NCBI GenBank assembly: GCA_013002925.1
Contig: JABDLQ010000410.1
Coordinates: forward strand, 1 to 5,126
Source: Gammaproteobacteria bacterium
GTDB taxonomy: Bacteria; Pseudomonadota; Gammaproteobacteria; Steroidobacterales; SZUA-146
Direction: 5' to 3'
DNA: 5,126 nucleotides
Shown: positions 1-5,126 of the stretch, piece by piece
Numbering within the stretch: the first letter of the stretch is position 1
Layout of the letters: every line of letters begins with the position of its first letter
Position numbers and translations under genes: made by a program
Notes under the pieces: generated by a model
Database searches by the model: none
What the model saw: the letters and a program-made list of their open reading frames with translations, nothing else
What the model was told of the DNA's origin: nothing

Positions 1-197
1 CTTTTCATGCGCTTGTGTTTTTGCAGAGCCTGGCCAATAATCTGTCATGCTGCGTGCTGTGGTAAAAAAACAGGCACCACTAGCCCGATTGAAAATGTCA
101 TATACAGAGCTGATCGACGGGCTGGACCGCAGTTAAAAACGATGAAAATGCGGTTCACCAGCGTCATAACCCCAATCAATTCCGGAGTCCCGTTCCT

Positions 198-620
198 GTG
201 AATGTCAAAATAAACGAACTTATGTCGACGCTGGTCGTTACGGCACAGCCACATCATTCGGTCGAACATGTGCGCGCCATGTTGCACAAAAACAATATTA
301 ATTCTGTTCCGGTTGTGGACACCGATGGACATCCGGTGGGCATGGTGTCGGCTATTGATCTTGCCGGCAACCACAAACCGGGATCACCGGTAAATAAGAT
401 CATGAGTGAGCATGTGTATACCGTGCCACAATATGACGACATCAGTATCGCCGCGCGCATCATGCGCAACCATCGTATTCATCATGTTGTTGTGACCAAT
501 GAACAGAAAGTTGTCGGCATGGTAAGCGCATACGACTTGCTCAAACTCGTCGAAGATCATCGCTTTGTTGCAAAAAATGCACCGACCCCATCCAAACGAA
601 AGGGCACAAAGCGTTTTTAA
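198..620 (+). CDS. Stand-alone tandem CBS-domain (Bateman module) protein
   Basis: A 140-residue soluble protein made almost entirely of two CBS repeats, about residues 4-56 and 63-120. Each repeat ends in the same signature, GMVSAIDL at residues 48-55 and GMVSAYDL at 107-114. Each also has the usual opening, ELMS near residue 7 and KIMS near 67, followed by a helix and a VPVV or HVVV strand. CBS pairs as a family bind adenine nucleotides such as AMP or ATP, sometimes S-adenosylmethionine, in the cleft between repeats, and they control partner proteins. No catalytic domain is attached, so ligand and partner are unknown. The tail (about 127-140) is basic and probably disordered. The GTG start was chosen because the first repeat needs the residues before Met9, and GGAG at 184-187 lies 10 bases upstream. 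The Met9 codon has no ribosome-binding site. No operon partner is evident apart from the possible small frame right behind it. Confidence 0.9.
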   Translation: MNVKINELMSTLVVTAQPHHSVEHVRAMLHKNNINSVPVVDTDGHPVGMVSAIDLAGNHKPGSPVNKIMSEHVYTVPQYDDISIAARIMRNHRIHHVVVTNEQKVVGMVSAYDLLKLVEDHRFVAKNAPTPSKRKGTKRF

Positions 621-637
621 AGGAGAGGCAAGGTTAT

Positions 638-715
638 ATGCAAGCTGTCAGTGACATTGTCCGGCCAATGGCCTGCCAGCTCTACAAACGCAAAACCGGC
701 GCGATCTCTGCTTAA
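638..715 (+). CDS. Possible small protein of 25 residues
   Basis: A short open frame starts 17 bases after the CBS gene stop. It is preceded by GGAGAGG at 622-628 with a 9-base spacer, the strongest Shine-Dalgarno match on the left side of the window. That match begins right at the upstream stop codon, an arrangement that would favour coupled translation. The product would be a basic peptide beginning MQAVSDIVRP and ending KRKTGAISA, with one cysteine and no membrane segment or recognised motif. I do not know this sequence. The frame is too short for composition to decide, so the case rests on the ribosome-binding site and spacing alone. It may equally be a chance frame in the convergent spacer before nhaA. 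Confidence 0.3.
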   Translation: MQAVSDIVRPMACQLYKRKTGAISA

Positions 716-794
716 ACGCATTGCCTGGTATTGACCGGTGCATACCGATGTGACACTGACGTTGGGACGGTAGCGACAAGCACCGTGGGGCTGA

Positions 795-1970
795 TCATTT
801 ATCGGCGGCAGCAGGCAGTGTCAGGTGCAACACCAGGTAGCCCACAACTCCGGACAGCAGCGAGCCGCAGATGATGCCAAGTCGCTCGTCAAACAACAGA
901 TTGACGCCTGTTTCTTCGAAGGCCAGTGACGCGATAAACAAACTCATGGTAAAACCAACACCGCACAACAGTGCCGTACCGTAAATATGCGCCCAGCGAA
1001 GATTAGGTGGCAATCGAGCAAGGCCCAGCATGACACCCAACCAGCAAAACAAAAATACACCGACCTGTTTGCCTACAAACAGGCCCGCGATAATGCCGAA
1101 GGGGACCGGGTGCAACAGGTAGTCGAGCGACGCGCCAGCGAGCGAAATTCCAGCGTTGGCAAACGCAAAGACAGGTAGAATGATAAACGCCACCGTGGTG
1201 TGAAGGTTGTGCTCAAGTTCATGCAATGGGGAGTGCCCGTGCTCGCGATCGCGCAGCGGGATAAACATCGCCAGTATCACGCCAGCCAGTGTAGCGTGAA
1301 CACCGGATTTTAGAACAGCTACCCACATAACGATGCCGATCATTATGTACGGAGACGTTGCCATGACTCCCTTGCGATTGATCACCCACAGAATGGGTAA
1401 ACACGCCGCAGCGGTGACCAACGCGGTGAACGAGAGCTCGTTCGTGTAAAACAGTGCAATGATCAGAATTGCACCCACATCATCAAAAATCGCAACAGAG
1501 ACGAGTAATATTTTGAGTGTCAGTGGTACTCGTTTGCCAAGCAAGGCAAGAATAGCCAGGGCAAACGCTATGTCCGTTGCCGCCGGAATTGCCCAGCCTT
1601 GTAGTGCAACCTGGTCATCATAATTGATGCCAACGTAAATCAATGCCGGTATCAACATTCCACCAATCGCACCCAGCGCGGGGAATACCACCTCTTTGGG
1701 GTCGGATAACTGTCCTTCGAAAACTTCGCGTTTTAGCTCAAGGCCAATAAGAAAAAAGAATATCGCCATCAGACCATCGTTGATCCACAGTAACAGAGGC
1801 TTGGCAATCGCAAAGTCACCGACGCTGATCTGCACGGGCAGATCGATCAAGGCATCGTAAAGTGGAGCCAATGGCGTGTTGGCAATGACCATGGCCAGCA
1901 CGGCTGCCATCACGAGGATGATGCCGCTGGCTGTTTCAAGCTTTAGAAAATTTCTAATAGAATCAATCAT
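795..1970 (-). CDS. nhaA: Na+/H+ antiporter NhaA
   Basis: An inner-membrane secondary transporter that, by family knowledge, exports one Na+ (or Li+) for two H+ taken in, giving salt tolerance and pH homeostasis at alkaline pH. The 391 residues match the usual family length, so the gene looks complete. Key residues can be placed and agree with E. coli numbering: Asp133 in PAATDIAFAL, Asp163 and Asp164 in the pair within IFDDVGAI, Glu78 and Glu82 near the cytoplasmic funnel, His225 in SGVHATLAG, and Lys301 in LFVGKQVG (Lys300 in E. coli). The signatures FAFANAGISL and CGVGFTMSLF are present. About twelve hydrophobic segments are visible. The ATG at 1970 gives the expected N-terminus (MIDSIRNFLKLETASG). 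Its ribosome-binding site is poor: AAGGAA lies 14 bases away and GAAAG 5 bases away. No NhaR-like regulator is adjacent, and no clear terminator follows the stop. Confidence 0.97.
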   Translation of the reverse strand: MIDSIRNFLKLETASGIILVMAAVLAMVIANTPLAPLYDALIDLPVQISVGDFAIAKPLLLWINDGLMAIFFFLIGLELKREVFEGQLSDPKEVVFPALGAIGGMLIPALIYVGINYDDQVALQGWAIPAATDIAFALAILALLGKRVPLTLKILLVSVAIFDDVGAILIIALFYTNELSFTALVTAAACLPILWVINRKGVMATSPYIMIGIVMWVAVLKSGVHATLAGVILAMFIPLRDREHGHSPLHELEHNLHTTVAFIILPVFAFANAGISLAGASLDYLLHPVPFGIIAGLFVGKQVGVFLFCWLGVMLGLARLPPNLRWAHIYGTALLCGVGFTMSLFIASLAFEETGVNLLFDERLGIICGSLLSGVVGYLVLHLTLPAAADK

Positions 1971-2555
1971 TTGATCTTTCGGGGTTCCTTTGCAAGTATG
2001 GCGGCTTTTGTATTGCCCGAGATTTTTTGCATTACTGAGCCGGCAAGACTGTCACGATCGACGTGAATATCGCGTTAATCTGGCAAATGCAGACGAAGAC
2101 CAGAACACATGGCGTAGTAAGGGTGCTGTTGTCCGCGCAATAGTACCGGAAAATTCTAATTGGGTGGGCGACATAAATAAAATTGATTCATTCACACGAA
2201 ATCTGACTCCCAGTTGCGAAGTGATTGGGGTCGGATTATTCATAAGACGTCGATCTCCTGACAATTGAGAAAAAGACATTTAGCTGACTTGCTGTTTGGG
2301 TCGGTAGCAGGGCCTTGCCGAAACCGCAACCAAAGCTTTGGCAGTAATGTCCTGATATGTACAAAACCGCGTCGCTGACTACAGCCTTTGTTATGGATGA
2401 TGCAAGTGAACAGCGTCAGCAAGGAGTATGACAACAAGGGCTTATACAAGGGCGCGCCGCGTTGACTGATTTCAATTAGAAATGTCTTGCAATGTACTCT
2501 GCCCCGGTTTTGTACTATTTTGGCAACATCACAATCCTGTACCGGGGAGTACCTT
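1971..2555. other. Divergent intergenic region between nhaA and lipoprotein gene
   Basis: This 585-base spacer must hold the promoters of both flanking genes, but I cannot assign a convincing -35/-10 pair to either. Open frames of 60-140 codons exist on both strands (for example 1990-2268 + and 2240-2656 -), but they overlap each other or the lipoprotein gene and show no domain. One leftward frame, 2052-2243, has GGAG 11 bases before an ATG and ends 81 bases upstream of nhaA. It would encode 63 residues of no recognised family. Two short rightward frames at 2357-2431 and 2397-2465 read like protein but overlap and lack ribosome-binding sites, so the area around 2350-2465 may be a decayed gene. 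A 12-base palindrome lies at 2330-2341, which is about what chance would give. Confidence 0.5.
2502..2547 (+). repeat. Inverted repeat covering the lipoprotein ribosome-binding site
   Basis: CCCCGGT at 2502-2508 is exactly complementary to ACCGGGG at 2541-2547, giving a 7-pair GC-rich stem with a 32-base loop. The right arm contains most of the Shine-Dalgarno sequence GGGGAG (2544-2549) of the gene starting at 2556. If transcription starts upstream of 2502, the stem could hide the ribosome-binding site. If the start lies nearer, for example after the -10-like TACTAT at 2513-2518, the left arm would not be in the mRNA. The pairing is visible in the sequence; any regulatory role is inference. 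Confidence 0.4.
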
Positions 2556-3104
2556 ATGCGTTTGCTAATAACATTGATGTTGGCAATGGCGCTGTCTGCC
2601 TGCACACATGTAAAAACACAAACTGTCGATGTTTTTGGCGATGACACCGGTTGCATGGAAGGCCCGATGGCGCAATTTGGTCAGTACATCGGCAACTGGA
2701 ACATCCGCAGTTCCGGGCTGGCACAGGACGGCTCGGGCTGGTCAGACGGCCCGGAGGCACAATGGGACTTTACGTGCCTGGGCAATGGCACGGCCATCCA
2801 GGATTTCTGGAAACCCGCAGGCAGCCCGGTCGGCACTAACTTGAGAACGTATAATTCCGCAAGCGGCTCTTGGGATATTGCATGGGCCGTAGGGGGTCAG
2901 CCGGGTTTTGCACATATCAGTGCAACACAGCAAGACAATGGCGAAATTGTCATGACCTATATTTCGCCGCCACAAGACCCACCACGCAAAATCACTTTTT
3001 TCCCGGCACAGGCGAACAGCTGGAAATGGAAACTGGAATTCTCGTTCGATGGCGGAACCACCTGGACCGAAGTGTTTCGTATTAACGCTACGCGCCGCCA
3101 ATAA
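2556..3104 (+). CDS. Putative outer-membrane lipoprotein of unknown function
   Basis: A 182-residue exported lipoprotein. The start at 2556 is favoured by GGGGAG at 2544-2549 with a 6-base spacer, and because it opens directly on a signal peptide: MRLL, a hydrophobic stretch, then lipobox LSAC with Cys16 as the lipidated residue. The residue after Cys is Thr, so by the Lol sorting rule it should go to the outer membrane. The mature part is rich in Trp, Gly and aromatic residues. It has alternating strands such as WDFTCLGNGTAIQDFW (70-85), NLRTYNSASGSWDIAW (95-110), WKWKLEFSFDGGTTW (156-170) and a final EVFRINATR. This pattern recalls DUF1579-like, lipocalin-type beta-barrel proteins that bind small hydrophobic ligands. 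That comparison is from memory and tentative. Cys33 and Cys74 could form a disulfide. An earlier in-frame ATG at 2487 would put 23 residues in front of the signal peptide and is unlikely. It stands alone between two spacers. Confidence 0.85.
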   Translation: MRLLITLMLAMALSACTHVKTQTVDVFGDDTGCMEGPMAQFGQYIGNWNIRSSGLAQDGSGWSDGPEAQWDFTCLGNGTAIQDFWKPAGSPVGTNLRTYNSASGSWDIAWAVGGQPGFAHISATQQDNGEIVMTYISPPQDPPRKITFFPAQANSWKWKLEFSFDGGTTWTEVFRINATRRQ

Positions 3105-3328
3105 AACGTGCAGTGAAGTGGCCGGATCGCTGCTCCCTCACCAAACCGGACAGGTTAATTAAGTGGCACAGCTCAGTCCTGCCTGCTCAAAATGCTTGAG
3201 TCTCAGTGTATAAGTCTCGCCGGATTCGACCCCGACTGATGAACGCAATTTTGCCTGGCTTTGAAGCACTATTAAGAACGGCACCGCGTGATTGTGTAAT
3301 TCCAGGTTAATGCTGCGGTATAAACTTA

Positions 3329-3356
3329 TTGTTGTTACATGACGAGGCGCTAAAAT
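3329..3356 (+). promoter_or_regulatory. Candidate promoter of the protoporphyrinogen oxidase gene
   Basis: TTGTTG at 3329-3334 and TAAAAT at 3351-3356 form a sigma70-like pair with a 16-base spacer. The -10 box has five of six consensus bases and the -35 box four of six. Transcription would be expected about 7 bases after the -10 box, which is at or next to the ATG at 3364. The spacing is seen directly; promoter activity is not shown. Confidence 0.35.
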
Positions 3357-3363
3357 ACCCGGC

Positions 3364-4686
3364 ATGAAAATTGCAATTATCGGCGCCGGCATCAGCGGCC
3401 TGACCACCGCTTTTTATCTGCAACGGGACCATCCTGAGTGGGATTTGTGCCTCTATGACGCCTGCGCGCACCCTGGTGGCACCATGCACACCGAGAATGT
3501 TGAAGGCTTTTTGTTTGAGGCGGGCGGCAACGGGTTTCTAACGAACAAACCGGACAGCCTGCAATTGGTAAGAGACAGCGGCGCGGATGACTTATTGATG
3601 CCAAGTTCAGACCTGGCACGCAGGCGTTTTATTTACACCGATCGATTACATCGCATGCCGGAAACACCTCCCATGTTTCTCAAGACCAAATTGCTCACGT
3701 GGCGTCAGAAATTGCGGGTGGCTGGTGAGTTTTTCATAAAGCCAGGCTCTGAGGATAAAGACGAAACGCTGCAGGAGTTTGGCAATCGCAGGCTGGGTCA
3801 GGGCTTTACTGATGTCATGCTCAACGCCATGGTGGCCGGAATTTACGCGACAACGCCCGATAAAATTTCAGTAGCTGCCGCATTTCCCCTGATTGCGAAA
3901 CTTGAGCGGGAGCATGGTGGTCTGTTTCGCGGCATGATCGCAAAGCGTAAAAAAGGCGCGGGCCCCGGTGGCATCCTGATGAGCTTTCGCGGTGGCGTCA
4001 GCGCTTTTATCCGCCATCTGCACAAACACCTGGAAGCCGACTGGCAATTGTCAGCGCCTGTCACAAGCGTGGAAAAGGACGACACCGGCTACCGGGTGGC
4101 AACAGTGAACGGCAGCAGGGAGTTTGATCAGGTGATTATCTCCGCGCCAGCATATGCGGCATCCAACATGTTGCATAGGCTTGACGACGAATTGAGCAGG
4201 CGGCTGGCAGCAATTGATTATTCGCCGATAGCTGTAGTTGGGTTTGGGTACGAGAGTCTTGCACATGATCTCGACGGCTTTGGCTTGCTGACAACAGCTA
4301 ACGCCGGGTTGTCCATCCTGGGCGTACTGTGGGATAGCAGCATTTTCCCTGACCGGGCTCCCCCGGGTGCCAGGTCCGTGCGCGTCATGATCGGCGGTCA
4401 AAGAAACCCGGAGCTGGTGCAGCTGGATGATGGTGAGCTGATAAAAATCGCATCGGAAGGCTTGCAGCAGACCATGGGTATCGATCAGCCCTGCGACACC
4501 GTGTTTGTAAAACGATGGCCGCGGGGAATACCCAGCTACGCACCCGGTCATATTGACCGCGTTGATGCAATTTTTGAGCAACTGCAAAGCCATGCGGGGT
4601 TACACCTTAGCAACAACGCGTATCGTGGCATCGCAATGAACGATGCGGTACGGCAGGGACGAGAGCTTGCGGAACAACTTGGATAA
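3364..4686 (+). CDS. hemG: Oxygen-dependent protoporphyrinogen oxidase (HemG/HemY-type, FAD)
   Basis: An FAD-dependent oxidase of the eukaryotic PPOX / Bacillus HemY type, which oxidises protoporphyrinogen IX to protoporphyrin IX with O2, the step before iron insertion into haem. It is not the flavodoxin-like HemG of E. coli nor E. coli's unrelated HemY. At 440 residues it is slightly short for the family but appears intact. Evidence in order: the Rossmann dinucleotide motif GAGISG at 7-12; a flavin-binding PGGTMHTENVEGFLFEAGGN block (37-56); GIYATTPDKISVAAAFP at 159-175, matching the family's GVYxGxxxxLSxxAAFP; FRGG at 208-211; RWPRGIPSYAPGH at 384-396; and the C-terminal FAD-closing NAYRGIAMND at 418-427. 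No transmembrane helix is evident; related enzymes associate with the membrane peripherally. The ATG at 3364 starts exactly on the FAD motif strand (MKIAIIGAG). There is no Shine-Dalgarno sequence: the nearest GAGG ends 17 bases upstream. No other haem gene adjoins it. Confidence 0.93.
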   Translation: MKIAIIGAGISGLTTAFYLQRDHPEWDLCLYDACAHPGGTMHTENVEGFLFEAGGNGFLTNKPDSLQLVRDSGADDLLMPSSDLARRRFIYTDRLHRMPETPPMFLKTKLLTWRQKLRVAGEFFIKPGSEDKDETLQEFGNRRLGQGFTDVMLNAMVAGIYATTPDKISVAAAFPLIAKLEREHGGLFRGMIAKRKKGAGPGGILMSFRGGVSAFIRHLHKHLEADWQLSAPVTSVEKDDTGYRVATVNGSREFDQVIISAPAYAASNMLHRLDDELSRRLAAIDYSPIAVVGFGYESLAHDLDGFGLLTTANAGLSILGVLWDSSIFPDRAPPGARSVRVMIGGQRNPELVQLDDGELIKIASEGLQQTMGIDQPCDTVFVKRWPRGIPSYAPGHIDRVDAIFEQLQSHAGLHLSNNAYRGIAMNDAVRQGRELAEQLG

Positions 4687-4714
4687 CAGACAGGCTGGTG
4701 TCCGTAAATAAAGC

Positions 4715-4757
4715 GTGGTCTGGCTGAGGTTATCTTTTGATTAAGGCGTCAGACCAC
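4715..4757 (-). terminator. Inverted repeat at the convergent gene ends, possible leftward terminator
   Basis: GTGGTCTG at 4715-4722 pairs perfectly with CAGACCAC at 4750-4757, and two further inner pairs (one G-U) are possible. The loop is about 23-27 bases. On the minus strand the stem is followed by GCTTTATTTACGG, a weak U-rich run, which suits a poor intrinsic terminator for the leftward gene. One arm lies in its last codons and its stop codon lies in the loop. On the plus strand no U run follows, so it is not a normal intrinsic terminator for the oxidase gene. Confidence 0.4.
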
Positions 4758-5126
4758 TGGGACCCGGGGGACGCAAGAAGAACTCGGAAAAAACGGCAAA
4801 ATCGACAAAGTTGGTAAGACCGTCGCCGTTAAAGTCCGCATTACCTTTGTGGCTCGTATTAAAAAAGGGCGCCCAAAGCGCGACATCGGCAAAGTTCACG
4901 ATACCGTCGTCATTCAGGTCCGGATCACAGATATTGCCGTAGCCATCGCCATTGGTGTCACGTTGCTCGGCGTTTGTATGCAACTGGCAGTTATCTACTG
5001 CGTCTTCAACGCCATCGCCATCGGAGTCGACCACCAGCAGGCGCGGCCAGAAATCACCCCGTAAGGCCAGGTACATCCACGCGCCCGGCGAAATCCCGGT
5101 GGACTCGGTGTTCCAGCCGATACCGG
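4741..5126 (-). CDS. C-terminal part of exported protein with thrombospondin-3 and dockerin-like calcium repeats (5'-truncated)
   Basis: Only the last 127 residues are present. The frame is open to the right edge, so the Met at 5076 is internal and the true start lies outside the window. The visible part starts GIGWNTESTGISPGAW, the end of an unknown upstream domain. Next, at about 33-68, comes a thrombospondin type-3 repeat: DSDGDGVEDAVDNC, then QRDTNGDGYGNICDPD, with paired cysteines 46 and 66. Then at 69-117 come two dockerin type-I-like calcium loops, DLNDDGIVNFAD and DFNGDGLTNFVD, each followed by a short helix ending in FF. The tail is RPPGPSGLTP. Asp/Asn at loop positions 1, 3, 5 and 12 fit Ca2+ binding. 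Such repeats sit in secreted or surface proteins, including hydrolases and adhesins, and need millimolar calcium, as in seawater. The catalytic or binding part is not visible, so no function can be given. No cohesin or cellulosome gene is seen nearby. Confidence 0.88.
   Translation of the reverse strand, partial: GIGWNTESTGISPGAWMYLALRGDFWPRLLVVDSDGDGVEDAVDNCQLHTNAEQRDTNGDGYGNICDPDLNDDGIVNFADVALWAPFFNTSHKGNADFNGDGLTNFVDFAVFSEFFLRPPGPSGLTP

Noticed and set aside
89..106. TTGAAA and TATACA resembling a promoter before the CBS gene
   Set aside because: The boxes are only 6 bases apart, far too close for a sigma70 promoter.
47..136. Short frame (29 codons) starting MLRAVVKKQAP and ending ELIDGLDRS
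   Set aside because: The residue content looks plausible but there is no Shine-Dalgarno sequence, and the length is within chance.
7..201. Open frame of 64 codons whose stop overlaps the GTG start of the CBS gene
   Set aside because: No ribosome-binding site, cysteine-rich start with no family resemblance, and an overlapping leftward frame of greater length. The GTGA overlap alone is weak evidence.
767..786. ACGGT/ACCGT hairpin in the spacer between the convergent CBS and nhaA genes
   Set aside because: Only five pairs with a 10-base loop and no T run on either strand, so not supported as a terminator.
2330..2341. 12-base perfect palindrome centred on AAGCTT
   Set aside because: About one such palindrome is expected by chance in a window this size, and it is not next to a recognised promoter.
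2240..2656. Leftward frame of 138 codons overlapping the start of the lipoprotein gene
   Set aside because: It is antisense to a well-supported signal peptide and start site, and its product has no recognisable domain.
3219..3236. GCCGG-ATTCGACC-CCGAC resembling a tRNA T-arm
   Set aside because: The loop is 8 bases instead of 7, and no matching acceptor stem, D-arm or anticodon arm is found on either side, so this is not a tRNA or tmRNA end.
3159..3407. Leftward frame of 82 codons in the spacer before the oxidase gene
   Set aside because: It starts inside the oxidase coding sequence on the opposite strand, has no domain and no ribosome-binding site. The spacer 3105-3363 reads as non-coding.

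Overview
The window reads as ordinary chromosomal DNA from a free-living Gram-negative bacterium, most likely a marine or sediment gammaproteobacterium. This is inference. It rests on an NhaA antiporter with E. coli-like key residues, a lipobox lipoprotein, an oxygen-dependent protoporphyrinogen oxidase, and an exported protein ending in a thrombospondin-3 plus dockerin-like tail of a kind found in such bacteria. I see no insertion sequence, CRISPR array, phage gene, toxin-antitoxin pair or RNA gene.

Layout from left to right. Positions 1-197 hold no convincing gene. A small stand-alone two-CBS-domain protein follows at 198-620 (+), with a GTG start. Directly after its stop lies a good Shine-Dalgarno sequence in front of a 25-codon open frame (638-715, +), a possible small gene. 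nhaA (795-1970, -) converges on these. A 585-base gap (1971-2555) separates nhaA from a divergent lipoprotein gene (2556-3104, +). The gap contains coding-like scraps in several frames but no gene I can defend. A 259-base spacer leads to a protoporphyrinogen oxidase gene (3364-4686, +). This gene has no Shine-Dalgarno sequence and a possible -10 box placed as if the mRNA began at the ATG itself. On the right, the 3' end of an exported protein gene (4741-5126, -) converges on it and runs off the window edge. An inverted repeat at the junction may terminate the leftward transcript.

The genes do not form an obvious pathway. Four of the five clear genes appear to be single transcription units, with alternating directions and spacers of 170-585 bases (54 bases at the right-hand convergent junction). 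Their roles are separate: nucleotide-type sensing (CBS pair), Na+/H+ homeostasis (NhaA), an envelope lipoprotein of unknown function, the penultimate step of haem synthesis, and an extracellular or surface protein.

I do not find a clearly new biological system. The points most worth a second look are the possible leaderless mRNA of the oxidase, the small frame behind the CBS gene, the inverted repeat that covers the lipoprotein ribosome-binding site, and the dockerin-like tail of the truncated gene.
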